Shown piece after piece: positions 25,188-32,780 of a stretch of DNA of 45,826 nucleotides. This DNA comes from Bacillota bacterium. GTDB lineage: Bacteria; Bacillota; Clostridia; Christensenellales; Aristaeellaceae. Location: positions 1 to 45,826 of the forward strand of contig JAEZRP010000019.1 of the NCBI GenBank assembly GCA_023444095.1. The letters are read 5' to 3'. The notes under the pieces were generated by a model. That model saw only the letters and a program-made list of their open reading frames with translations, ran no database searches and was not told the origin of the DNA. The translations under genes were made by a program, and so were the position numbers. Within the stretch, counting starts at the first letter, position 1, and every line of letters begins with the position of its first letter.

Positions 25188-25211
25188 AAAAGCTCGGCGA
25201 TTCCGAGCTTT
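25188..25211 (-). terminator. Terminator-like hairpin in the LoaP-operon leader (distal)
   Basis: On the minus strand AAAGCTCGG, loop AATCG, CCGAGCTTT then TACC: a perfect 9-bp stem whose 3' arm ends in U residues. It lies between loaP and the IS3 insertion. The U tract is short, so strength is uncertain. Confidence 0.45.
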
Positions 25212-25329
25212 AAACATCACATGATTTGAGTGCATTGAATTCTTATTCATGAATCTCGCATTTTTATAACCCATCACTCACTCCCAAGCGGTGAAGTTTC
25301 ACACTACCCATACCCGCTTCACGCGGCCT

Positions 25330-25355
25330 AAAAGACCGATCATTTTCATGACCGG
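25330..25355 (-). terminator. GAAA-loop terminator hairpin in the LoaP-operon leader (proximal)
   Basis: On the minus strand CCGGTCAT, loop GAAA, ATGATCGG then TCTTTT: an 8-bp stem with one G-U pair, a GNRA tetraloop and a U-rich tail, about 190 bases after the loaP stop. It fits an intrinsic terminator that an antiterminator must override. Confidence 0.6.
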
Positions 25356-25541
25356 ATTCGACTGTCTGAAGTGGGTTGGCGAGGTGGCTGGGGGGTAGTT
25401 TTGCGCATAATGTACTAAACTATGCGATATTTATGGCGTTATTTAGGGCGTTTTTACCGATAACGGATTTCACTCCAATGAATCGCATTGTTCTCACACC
25501 AAACCACTGACTCGCGCTGATTTACCTATCCCTTCTCCATT

Positions 25542-26120
25542 TCACACATCCACCGGCCCCTGCCCCGACCCGCCGCCACATTTGATCGGCATATCATCCA
25601 CATACTCGAATGGCAGCCACGCGTAAATGACATTGGAATGAAATGCAAGCGAAAGAAGGCAATTTCGGTTCCGCCTGTCTATTTTGACGATATTTCCCTC
25701 CCGGGAACTGAGCGGCCCCTCCACGATGCGTACCGATTGACCCTCCCGATACGCCTTCGACACCTCGAGGAGCCCCTTGAATTCATACACCCACGTGGCG
25801 AAACTTCTGTTTTCGTTTCTAAGGTGCCACGCTCTGTCTTCCTCACAAAGAATTTTGATTACACCGGGCGTGCGAATCAGGTTGACCGGCAGGACATTCG
25901 CCTCCGTCCGCAGGAAGATGTAACCGGGCAACATGATGCACCGCTCGTGCGTCTTCTTTCCGTTCAAGCTCTTGTGCTTCATCTGTGCAGCCGGAAGCGC
26001 CATGATGTGGCCGAACTGCTGCCGGATGTAGCGCGCCACATCGTCTTCCCTGCCCGTCGTGCAAAAGACGCAGCCGTAGTTGTAACGCGCTTCGATTCTG
26101 CCTGTCGCATGTGCTTCCAT
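25542..26120 (-). CDS. loaP: NusG paralogue, LoaP-type antiterminator
   Basis: 192 residues. An N-terminal NGN domain (NYGCVFCTTGREDDVARYIR, then LPGYIFLRTEANV and TPGVIKIL) and a C-terminal KOW domain (EGQSVRIVEGPLSSREGNIV). This is the specialised NusG class (LoaP/RfaH-like) that helps RNA polymerase read through long polysaccharide operons. The ATG at 26118-26120 is preferred because GGGGAG lies eight bases upstream; an in-frame ATG at 26124-26126 is too close to it. It has its own SigA promoter and is followed by terminator-like hairpins and then the polymer genes. Antitermination of this operon is inferred from family and position. Confidence 0.85.
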   Translation of the reverse strand: MEAHATGRIEARYNYGCVFCTTGREDDVARYIRQQFGHIMALPAAQMKHKSLNGKKTHERCIMLPGYIFLRTEANVLPVNLIRTPGVIKILCEEDRAWHLRNENRSFATWVYEFKGLLEVSKAYREGQSVRIVEGPLSSREGNIVKIDRRNRNCLLSLAFHSNVIYAWLPFEYVDDMPIKCGGGSGQGPVDV

Positions 26121-26255
26121 CGTCATTGCTCCCCTCTCGAACCGATCCGGGCAAAGCTTCGCCATCGGCGGCAGATCGATTGATCCACAACCCTTCATAT
26201 CCGGTCAGACCGCCCGGTCATATGTCGGCGGATTCACCGCGCCTGAAAATCAGCG

Positions 26256-26271
26256 CGCGGCTGAGGCCGCG
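26256..26271 (-). other. GC-rich hairpin in the loaP 5' leader
   Basis: On the minus strand CGCGGC, loop CTCA, GCCGCG: a 6-bp perfect stem in the roughly 300-base leader between the promoter and loaP. It has no U tract, so it is a structural element and not a terminator. A role in recruiting the antiterminator is possible but unproven. Confidence 0.35.
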
Positions 26272-26432
26272 TCATGAATATCCATGCTCCCCGCTCTTCG
26301 GGTGACCCGTCCGCGAGGGAATCGGATCTGCATCCTGATTCCGTCCAGCGATTCGGTTTGCTGCGCGACGCTCATTCCTCAATGCAGACCTCGCGCCTAA
26401 TCTTCCATTCGCTCTTCTGTTACGACTTCTAT

Positions 26433-26461
26433 ATTATACCATCTGTATCTTTTGAGTTCAA
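26433..26461 (-). promoter_or_regulatory. SigA promoter of loaP and the polysaccharide operon
   Basis: On the minus strand TTGAAC (26456-26461), 17-base spacer, perfect TATAAT (26433-26438). It leaves a leader of about 300 bases before loaP. Confidence 0.8.
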
Positions 26462-26832
26462 TACTTGTGTTCTTTCAAAACGTATTTTTTATGTATCCAA
26501 GCGAAATGGTTCGCTTTTGTAATGGGAACAAAACTTCACAAATCTACGCCTCCTTCGAACGAATTTGAAGTCTGGCGACGTTCGAAAATTCCGATTCAAA
26601 AGGTGGGGAAGAGGATCTGCATCCGTTCAGGAAAGGTTTTTCGCTCGCAGAAAGCGAAATGCCAAAAAACGCGAACCTTGCCGATCCAATGCTGCGCACG
26701 GTCATTTGCACGCCACATGCAAACCATAGCAAACGGGTTCGGCCGGAATCGCCTTGGTAAGGGAATCGCCTATCACTGATTCATAAAAATACAGATGCGC
26801 GCAATGAATGGCTCTGCTTCTGGTGCCCGTGC
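26462..26832. other. Non-coding spacer between the HD-GYP gene and the loaP promoter
   Basis: No convincing gene was seen. It holds two short stem-loops, AAGCGAA-ATGG-TTCGCTT followed by TTG on the plus strand (near 26499-26517) and TTTCGCT-7-AGCGAAA (near 26638-26660), and a direct repeat GGAATCGCC at 26745-26753 and 26762-26770 (17-base period). None is clearly a terminator for the HD-GYP gene. Confidence 0.4.
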
Positions 26833-27750
26833 CTATGATTCGATCTGGATCTCCCCGGAATCGACAAGTCTGAGCAGCATCGATGTGACGCGCTCGTCAT
26901 ACTGATCGGGCATGGAAGCGAGCTCCGCGGCCGCCGCGCGGTAATCGCGCACGTTATTGTATCCCCTGTTTGTCGTGATCGCGTCAAACGAATCCGCGAC
27001 GGCCAAAATCCGTGCACCGAATGAGATCTCGTCTCCCCTGAGTCCCCGGGGATACCCGCTGCCGTCCAGCCGCTCGTGATGATTTCGCACAAGATCGGTG
27101 AGGGTCTGGGGATAATGATCGCCCAAGAGATCCGCACCATACGTCGCGTGATTTTTCATGATCTCGTACTCTTCCGGCTCTAGCCTGCCCTTCTTCTTGA
27201 GGACTTCGTCGGAGATCCGGCACTTCCCGATGTCGTGAAACAGCGCGGCAACCACGATGTCGTCCATTTTGTCGATCTCGCAGAAATCGCGTAGGTTCGT
27301 ATAGAGTTTGACCGCATAGGCCATCACGTTGCGGCTGTGGCGGTACGTGTAATCGTCCTTCCTGTTGATCTGGGACACCATGCGCGCGAGTTCCATCTGA
27401 AAGACGGCTTCCGCGTCAAAGACAGGCACGGTCGAGATATATAAAAGACTCGTCTCCTCGATCGCGCGGAAAAACAGCTCCTCCTTCACGTCTTGCACGT
27501 AGAACGAGTCGCCGGACGAGAAATTATCCTCATATCCTTCGCCGACCAGTTCGATGGAGCCGCTCAACACAAAGAAGAACTCGATGTCATTCTCGTTTCC
27601 GCTGGGAACGAGCCATGCCATCGCGCCTTTGACGATGTCCTGCCGCATGATCTCCAGGTTGGTGTGCTTCGCGAGGAGCTTCAGACCGTCGTGGCAAAAG
27701 CCTGCCTCGTGGTTGAACATGCCGCCCCTGTTGACGTATAAACCCTGCAT
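26833..27750 (-). CDS. HD-GYP domain protein with N-terminal cupin-like sensor
   Basis: 305 residues. The C-terminal half (about 125-300) is an HD-GYP domain: HSRNVMAYAVKL, ALFHDIGKCRISDEVL with the HD pair, KNHATYGADLL, NHHERLDGSGYPRGLRGDEI and ADSFDAITTNRGY. The HHE and GYP motifs are complete, so cyclic-di-GMP phosphodiesterase activity is plausible. The first 110 residues look like a cupin or cyclic-nucleotide-binding type beta-barrel (FFFVLSGSIELVGEGYEDNF, SSGDSFYV), which may sense a ligand. No membrane segment is seen. The SD before the first ATG is poor; the in-frame ATG at residue 11 has AGGGG upstream. It sits upstream of the polysaccharide operon in the same direction, so c-di-GMP control of the polymer is a fair guess only. 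Confidence 0.85.
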   Translation of the reverse strand: MQGLYVNRGGMFNHEAGFCHDGLKLLAKHTNLEIMRQDIVKGAMAWLVPSGNENDIEFFFVLSGSIELVGEGYEDNFSSGDSFYVQDVKEELFFRAIEETSLLYISTVPVFDAEAVFQMELARMVSQINRKDDYTYRHSRNVMAYAVKLYTNLRDFCEIDKMDDIVVAALFHDIGKCRISDEVLKKKGRLEPEEYEIMKNHATYGADLLGDHYPQTLTDLVRNHHERLDGSGYPRGLRGDEISFGARILAVADSFDAITTNRGYNNVRDYRAAAAELASMPDQYDERVTSMLLRLVDSGEIQIES

Positions 27751-27784
27751 TCCTCAAACCCCGCAGTCCAACGATAAACAGAAA

Positions 27785-27826
27785 AGGGCCAACACAGATG
27801 GGCGCGAAGCCCCCCGTATCGGCCCT
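27785..27826 (-). terminator. Rho-independent terminator of the small secreted-protein gene
   Basis: On the minus strand AGGGCC...GGCCCT enclosing an inner GGGC-TTCGC-GCCC type stem, followed by TTTCTGTTT. It lies just after the stop at 27839 and before the HD-GYP gene. Confidence 0.65.
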
Positions 27827-27838
27827 ATTTGGTTAAAG

Positions 27839-28189
27839 TCACTGGTTTCCGCCCGTTCCGACGTTGACGACGCGCAGGGGATCGATCGCGACCAGGTGCC
27901 CGTCAATGATATAGTAGTCGTATTCACATACGACCTCCACGCCGATGGAGTCCGCATACTCCATTACGGAATCCACAATCTGGTCTACCTTCTTGAGTAG
28001 TTTCTCGACGTCATCCTTCTCGGTGGCCATCGCCTTCTCCACGGCTTCTGCAATCTTCGCGTTGGCCTTATCTACCTTCTGGTAAAGCTTGTCGAGCTCC
28101 TTAGCGGTCGCTGCGAAAGCAGTTGAGAAAGCAAAGCACATCACCAGCATCGCCGCGATGGACGCCAGCAGCATCTTCTTCATCTTCAT
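27839..28189 (-). CDS. Small secreted helical protein of unknown function
   Basis: 116 residues. Residues 1-27 are a signal peptide (MKMKKMLLASIAAMLVMCFA then FSTAFAA). The mature part is first a charged helix with heptad-like spacing (ELDKLYQKVDKANAKIAEAV, EKLLKKVDQIVDSVMEYADS), probably a coiled coil, then a short beta-like tail (VEVVCEYDYYIIDGHLVAID). No family was recognised. GGAGGGG lies three bases before the ATG at 28187-28189; the ATG two codons further on has better spacing. It has its own promoter (28237-28265) and terminator, so it is a single-gene unit and is likely well expressed. Confidence 0.75.
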   Translation of the reverse strand: MKMKKMLLASIAAMLVMCFAFSTAFAATAKELDKLYQKVDKANAKIAEAVEKAMATEKDDVEKLLKKVDQIVDSVMEYADSIGVEVVCEYDYYIIDGHLVAIDPLRVVNVGTGGNQ

Positions 28190-28236
28190 AGGCCCCTCCA
28201 ATGAACGTCCTATTTACCTGTCAACACTTCGTATTA

Positions 28237-28265
28237 GTAATATCACAAATCCCACGATTTGTCAA
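28237..28265 (-). promoter_or_regulatory. SigA promoter of the small secreted-protein gene
   Basis: On the minus strand a perfect TTGACA (28260-28265), 17-base spacer and TATTAC (28237-28242), about 50 bases before the start codon. Confidence 0.7.
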
Positions 28266-28355
28266 TCCTCTTTACATGATTCCGATACGCGGCCGCAATC
28301 CCGCGCGGCGCCTCAGTACGCCTTGCATTTCACAAACAATTTACATTCCTATCTA

Positions 28356-28384
28356 TTGACTTTCTTTGACTATTGACTTACAAT
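28356..28384 (+). promoter_or_regulatory. SigA promoter of the Hsp20 gene
   Basis: TTGACT (28356-28361), 17-base spacer, TACAAT (28379-28384). TTGACT recurs within the spacer. No CIRCE inverted repeat was seen downstream. Confidence 0.65.
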
Positions 28385-28451
28385 ACAGATGTCCTCAGAT
28401 GAGGGGACGCAAAAAGAGAAATCATGAATACGCTGCAAGGAGGCGCATACT

Positions 28452-28892
28452 ATGTTCGGTCTGATCCCTTATACCGCGAAGCTTGCCAATCGCGAGGTAC
28501 CCAGGAATTTCCTGAATCCCTTTTCGGACGATTTTTTCCGCGCGTTCTTTGAAGGCGAGCCGGCGACCCGGACGCTGAAGGTGGATGTCGTCGACAGGGG
28601 TGACCATTACGAGCTGGACGCTGATCTTCCGGGCGTGAAGAAGGAGGACGTGCGCGTCTCGATCGAGGATGGCGTTCTGACCCTCGCCGCCGAGCTCAAC
28701 CAGGAGAAGGAAGAGAAGGACAGCAACTACGTCTACCGCGAGCGCCGCTACGGGCGGATGTGCCGCTCCTTCAATCTGGACGGCATCCGGGAGGCCGACA
28801 TCTCCGCCGAGTATAAGGACGGCGTTCTGAAACTGACCCTTCCTAAGGCCACCGAAGCCGCGCCGAGCGCGCGCGAAATCGCGATCAACTGA
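28452..28892 (+). CDS. Hsp20/alpha-crystallin small heat-shock protein
   Basis: 146 residues, normal for bacterial sHSPs. The alpha-crystallin domain runs from about 40 to 135: LKVDVVDRGDHYELDADLPG, VKKEDVRVSIEDGVLTLAAE, RERRYGRMCRSFNLDG and AEYKDGVLKLTLPK with the A-x-x-x-G-V-L signature. The tail AREIAIN holds the I-x-I anchoring motif. It is an ATP-independent holdase that binds unfolding proteins in the cytoplasm. AAGGAGG precedes the start at a short distance. It is a single-gene transcript with its own promoter and a strong terminator. Confidence 0.93.
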   Translation: MFGLIPYTAKLANREVPRNFLNPFSDDFFRAFFEGEPATRTLKVDVVDRGDHYELDADLPGVKKEDVRVSIEDGVLTLAAELNQEKEEKDSNYVYRERRYGRMCRSFNLDGIREADISAEYKDGVLKLTLPKATEAAPSAREIAIN

Positions 28893-28903
28893 TGGCACAG
28901 ACG

Positions 28904-28935
28904 TTCCCCGCTTCCTCCGAAGCGGGGAATTTTTT
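28904..28935 (+). terminator. Rho-independent terminator of the Hsp20 gene
   Basis: TTCCCCGCTT, loop CCTCCG, AAGCGGGGAA and then six T residues: a perfect 10-bp stem with a good U tract. Confidence 0.9.
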
Positions 28936-28989
28936 GTGCGCCGCCCGCCCAAATTTGTGATATGATGATAGAAAAACGGGAGGGCGCAT

Positions 28990-29958
28990 ATGGACGGGAA
29001 GCAATGGTTCCGGGAAGCGAAGTTCGGCATGATGATTCACTGGGGACTCTACTGTCTGCCCGCGGGCGAATGGAAGGGGCGGCGCATGGAAGACTGGATC
29101 GGGGAATGGATTCAGCAGTACTTCCGCATTCCAAACGCGGAGTACCACGCCCTCGCGCGGGCGTTCAATCCGCTCTTCTTCGACGCAGACCAGTGGGCGC
29201 AGCTCGCCGTCGACGCGGGTATGAAGTACATGGTCATCACCTCGAAGCACCACGAGGGCTTCGCCATGTACCACTCCAAGGTCGACAAATTTAACGTGGT
29301 GGACGCGACCCCTTTCGGACGCGACGTGCTCTACGAGCTGGCGAACGCGTGCGCGAAGAAGGGCATCCGCTTCGGGCTCTACTACTCACAGGACCTCGAC
29401 TGGAGCGAGCGAAACGGCGGCGGCTATACCGCGCACAAGCATGGTCCGAACAAGATCCTCGGCTGGACGAACGACTGGGATTTCCCCGACAACGCGCACA
29501 AAAACTACACCCAATGCTTTGAGGACAAAATCAAGCCTCAGGTCAAGGAAATCCTGACCGGTTACGGCGATCTCTGCCTCATCTGGTTCGATACGCCCAT
29601 GACCATCTCGCCCGAACAGAGCCGAATACTCGTCGACATGGTGCACGAGTACCAGCCCAACTGCCTCGTCAACTCCCGCGTCGGAAACGGAATGGGCGAC
29701 TATACCTCCATGGAGGACAATGAGATCCCCGACGAATACATGAAGGACGGTCTCTTCGAATCCGCCTGTACCCTCAACGACACCTGGGGCTACAAGAGCT
29801 ACGACGCCAACTGGAAATCCCCCGCCCGCGTCATCGAGCTGCGCGAGCACCTCAACGCGCGCGGACTCAATTACCTCCTGAACGTCGGCCCGGACTACCT
29901 CGGCCGCATTCCCGGCCCCTCCGTGGACATCCTGCGCGCCGTGGGAAAGCGAGGATAG
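28990..29958 (+). CDS. Alpha-L-fucosidase (GH29), short cytoplasmic form
   Basis: 322 residues covering only the GH29 catalytic TIM barrel. Marks: WFREAKFGMMIHWGLYCLPA, DAGMKYMVITSKHHEGFAMY, KFNVVDATPFGRDVLYELAN, FGLYYSQDLDW and the nucleophile region LCLIWFDTPM (Asp). NYLLNVGPDYLGRIP closes the domain. GH29 enzymes remove alpha-L-fucose by a retaining mechanism. The protein lacks a signal peptide and the C-terminal beta-sandwich of longer members, so it should work inside the cell on imported fucosides. GGGAGGG lies five bases upstream of the ATG. It is not in an obvious operon. Confidence 0.9.
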   Translation: MDGKQWFREAKFGMMIHWGLYCLPAGEWKGRRMEDWIGEWIQQYFRIPNAEYHALARAFNPLFFDADQWAQLAVDAGMKYMVITSKHHEGFAMYHSKVDKFNVVDATPFGRDVLYELANACAKKGIRFGLYYSQDLDWSERNGGGYTAHKHGPNKILGWTNDWDFPDNAHKNYTQCFEDKIKPQVKEILTGYGDLCLIWFDTPMTISPEQSRILVDMVHEYQPNCLVNSRVGNGMGDYTSMEDNEIPDEYMKDGLFESACTLNDTWGYKSYDANWKSPARVIELREHLNARGLNYLLNVGPDYLGRIPGPSVDILRAVGKRG

Positions 29959-30341
29959 CGAGGGGAACCCCGCTCAGGGGACAAGGTTTCATCTGAATCG
30001 AAATTGCACTGCTGTCAGTCGGCGGCTCAGGGATTCGAGGCGTGAAGATCGAAATGCATTCGCTCTTCACGGTCGCAAAGCGACTTTGCTTGCCAAGGGC
30101 TATACCGTGCAGAGCATGCGCGTGCCGACGAGATGAATTTCCGTCAGATTGCGCTTGCGGAATTCGCCGGCGTAGCAGCGCTGCGTCAAGAATTCTGCGG
30201 GGGTGAGATGGCGGAAATGCATCCGTCTGCGCGTGCAGGATTTGTGCGGCCCAAGGCAAGGAACTCTCGCCCCGAGCCGCCCCTTATGATTCCGTAGCTT
30301 GGCGGGGCATCCGCGGGCGCACAATATTAACTGCTCCGCCC
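29959..30341. other. Non-coding spacer upstream of the MATE gene
   Basis: No gene is supported. A minus-strand open frame at 30100-30324 has no SD and no recognisable family. Nothing else is seen apart from the promoter that begins at 30342. Confidence 0.4.
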
Positions 30342-30370
30342 TTGACGGCCCGCGCGGCGATTCGTATCAT
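30342..30370 (+). promoter_or_regulatory. SigA promoter of the MATE exporter gene
   Basis: TTGACG (30342-30347), 17-base spacer, TATCAT (30365-30370), about 40 bases before the start region. Confidence 0.6.
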
Positions 30371-30408
30371 ATGATAAGGCGACAAACAATTTTGACGAGG
30401 TGAATCCT

Positions 30409-31761
30409 TTGCTTGACATGACACAGGGGAAGCCATGGCGGATTTTAATGAAATTTGCCGCCCCTCTGATTTTGAGCGGCATCATTCAGCAATTCTATAA
30501 TCTCGCGGATCAGTTGATCGTTGGGAATTTTGCGGCCGCGGGCGGTATGTCCGGGCAGTCCGCCCTGGCGGCGGTCGGCGCGTCGGTGGTCATTACGACG
30601 CTGTTCGTCATGCTGGGCGGCGGCGCGTCGATGGGCTGCAACGTCATCATTTCGCAGCTCTTCGGCGCGAAGCGCTTCGGAGACCTGAAAACGACGCTCT
30701 TCACGTCTCTTTTGTTCTTCTCCGGGCTCTCGGTTCTGCTCGCGGCGCTGGGCTCCGCGGTCTCCGCGCCGCTTCTGCGCGCGCTCAACACGCCGGACGA
30801 TATTTTCTCCGCCGCGCGCGACTACCTGTCGATCTACATGTACGGGCTCCCGTTCCTCTTTCTTTATAACGTCTGCAACGCGATCTTCAACGCCCTCGGG
30901 GATTCGAAGAAACCGCTGTACTTCCTCATCTTTTCGACGGTCCTGAACGTCCTTCTTGACTACCTATTTGTCGCGCGCTTCGGCTGGGCGGTCAAGGGCG
31001 TCGCGTGGGCGACCTTCATCGCGCAGGGCGTGGCCTGCATGATCTCCCTCGCGGTGCTCCTGAGAAAGGCGCGGGCAATCGCTTCCGGCTACGAGCCCGT
31101 GCGCGCGTTCGATCGGAAAAGGCTCGCGGCGATGCTCCGCATCAGCGTCCCGAGCATGCTCCAGATGTCCATCGTCTCCATCGGCGCGCTGCTCGTGCAG
31201 AAGGTCGCGAACCAGTTCGGCTCGTCCTTCCTCGCGGGCTACTCCCCCGCCGTGCGCATTCAGCAGTTCATGTCGACGGCCATCAATACAATGGGCTCCG
31301 CCGTCTCGACCTACGCCGCGCAGAACATCGGCGCGCGCCGACACGACCGCGTGAACGGCGGCATCCATGCGGCCCTGACGTTTATGGTGACCTTCTCCCT
31401 TCTCATGATCGCCGTCGTCTACCCCTTCGGGGAAACCATGCTCGGCTGGTTCGGGGATTCCCTCGACGCGGAGGCGCTCGACGCGGGCGTATTCTACCTG
31501 CGCGTGGTCGTGCTCGGCATGGCGCCGTTCTGCTTTTTCAACGTCTACAACGCCGTCGCGCGCGGCGCGGGCTACATGCCCGCCTTCACCATCTCCACCC
31601 TCGCCGACCTGGGCGTGCGCGTCGCCTTCGCATACTGCTTTGACGACCTCCTCGGCCGCGAAGTCATCGCCGTCTCCGTCGTTATCGGCTGGGCCTTCGG
31701 CGTCGCCATCTCGGTTGCCTTTCACTTATCGGGAAGGTGGAAGACGGCGAAGCGGATATGA
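30409..31761 (+). CDS. MATE-family multidrug/Na+ antiporter
   Basis: 450 residues with 12 predicted membrane helices in two six-helix halves. The N-terminus (LLDMTQGKPWRILMKFAAPL, then GIIQQFYNLADQLIVGNF) and the LYNVCNAIFNALGDSKKPLY segment are typical of the NorM/DinF-like MATE branch common in Clostridia. It exports organic cations or other drugs in exchange for Na+ or H+. The TTG at 30409-30411 is preferred because GAGGTGA lies six bases upstream; a GTG at 30400 overlaps that SD and an ATG lies at 30418. It ends just before a strong hairpin shared with the convergent VOC gene. Confidence 0.9.
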   Translation: MLDMTQGKPWRILMKFAAPLILSGIIQQFYNLADQLIVGNFAAAGGMSGQSALAAVGASVVITTLFVMLGGGASMGCNVIISQLFGAKRFGDLKTTLFTSLLFFSGLSVLLAALGSAVSAPLLRALNTPDDIFSAARDYLSIYMYGLPFLFLYNVCNAIFNALGDSKKPLYFLIFSTVLNVLLDYLFVARFGWAVKGVAWATFIAQGVACMISLAVLLRKARAIASGYEPVRAFDRKRLAAMLRISVPSMLQMSIVSIGALLVQKVANQFGSSFLAGYSPAVRIQQFMSTAINTMGSAVSTYAAQNIGARRHDRVNGGIHAALTFMVTFSLLMIAVVYPFGETMLGWFGDSLDAEALDAGVFYLRVVVLGMAPFCFFNVYNAVARGAGYMPAFTISTLADLGVRVAFAYCFDDLLGREVIAVSVVIGWAFGVAISVAFHLSGRWKTAKRI

Positions 31762-31762
31762 G

Positions 31763-31789
31763 TGCGCCGGGGGCTTCTCCCCCGGCGCA
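31763..31789 (+). terminator. Strong hairpin between convergent genes
   Basis: TGCGCCGGGGG, loop CTTCT, CCCCCGGCGCA: a perfect 11-bp stem two bases after the MATE stop. It has no U tract on either strand, so it may act as a pausing or 3'-end-protecting stem and not as a full terminator. Confidence 0.45.
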
Positions 31790-31812
31790 AGCCGTGCGTT
31801 TCCCGCAAGCGG

Positions 31813-32688
31813 CTACCCTTCGTAGGCGCGTTCGAGCGCCGCGATGTCGAGTTTTTTCATATCGAGGAGCGCGCGGTTGACGCGCTGCGTGCGTTCCGGG
31901 TCATCGGAGCTCATGAGTTCTTCGAGCCGCGTCGGGACGATCTGCCACGAGAAGCCGAACTTGTCCTTCAGCCACCCGCACGCCTCCGACTCGGGCACGG
32001 CGGAGAGCTTGTCCCAGAAAAAGTCGACCTCGGACTGATCGTCGCAATAGACGATAAGGGAGAACGCCTCGTTGAACGTGAAGTCTCCGCCGAGCCCGTG
32101 ATCCATCGCGGAAATATTCTGTCCCCCCAGCCGGAAGCCGACGTAGTTGGCCTTCGCGTCCGGGGACCCGGCCTCGCCCTCCGCGTAACGGCTCACGAGG
32201 TCGACCCGGGAGTCCGGGAAGAGCGCGGCATAGAACCGCGCGGCCTCCTCCGCGCGTCCGCACGCGGGCCCGGAGAACAGGAGGCTGGGGGTGATCCGCT
32301 GTTCGGTGGCTTCGGTGAGCATGAGCTGCCACGAGAGGCCGAATCGATCCTTCAACCAGCCGTAGCGCGCGCTGAACGGATATGCGCCGAGCTCCATGAG
32401 CACCTCGCCGCCCGGCGAGAGCGCCGCCCACAGCCTGTCCACCTCCTCGGCGGACGCGCACGCGACCGACAGCGAAGCGGAAGGGTTGAGCGCAAACTCG
32501 TCGCCCGCGCCGAGCGCCTCGAACGGCTGATTCGCAAGCTCGAACCGAATATACTCGACATCTCCGGAGGGCGTGTCCGGGATCACCGTCGCGCCCACAA
32601 CCCGAGAATTGGAGAACAGAGAAACATAGAACGCGACGGCTTCCTTCGCGATCCGGTCAAACCAAAAATGGGGAACGATTTTCTTCAT
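31813..32688 (-). CDS. VOC-superfamily protein with two PhnB-like domains
   Basis: 291 residues built from two PhnB/3-demethylubiquinone-methyltransferase-like VOC domains. The first (about 1-135) is MKKIVPHFWFDRIAKEAVAF with YPFSARYGWLKDRFGLSWQL; the second (about 140-260) is TPSLLFSGPACGRAEEAARF with SEACGWLKDKFGFSWQIVP. The repeated GWLKD-FG-SWQ motif shows the internal duplication. The family binds metals and small molecules; no activity is proven for this subgroup. The ATG at 32686-32688 has GGAG eight bases upstream. It is convergent with the MATE gene. Confidence 0.85.
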   Translation of the reverse strand: MKKIVPHFWFDRIAKEAVAFYVSLFSNSRVVGATVIPDTPSGDVEYIRFELANQPFEALGAGDEFALNPSASLSVACASAEEVDRLWAALSPGGEVLMELGAYPFSARYGWLKDRFGLSWQLMLTEATEQRITPSLLFSGPACGRAEEAARFYAALFPDSRVDLVSRYAEGEAGSPDAKANYVGFRLGGQNISAMDHGLGGDFTFNEAFSLIVYCDDQSEVDFFWDKLSAVPESEACGWLKDKFGFSWQIVPTRLEELMSSDDPERTQRVNRALLDMKKLDIAALERAYEG

Positions 32689-32741
32689 ATAAAACACTCC
32701 TGTCCCGTTGACTTAATCTTATATACCCATCTGCGCAAAAC

Positions 32742-32778
32742 AAAAAACCCGGGCAGATCGCTCCGCCCGGGCATTTTT
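32742..32778 (-). terminator. Bidirectional Rho-independent terminator
   Basis: CCCGGGC, 10-base loop, GCCCGGG with six A residues before and five T residues after. On the minus strand it ends the TIM-barrel gene (stop at 32781). Confidence 0.85.
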
Positions 32779-32780
32779 CA

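Noticed and set aside
26499..26517. AAGCGAA-ATGG-TTCGCTT stem as a terminator
   Set aside because: It would terminate a plus-strand transcript, but no plus-strand gene precedes it.
26745..26770. Direct repeat GGAATCGCC, 17-base period
   Set aside because: Only two copies, about 300 bases from the nearest promoter; no reason to call an operator.
30100..30324. 74-codon minus-strand frame between the fucosidase and MATE genes
   Set aside because: No SD, no promoter, no family seen, and an odd Cys/Arg-rich composition. Kept as non-coding.
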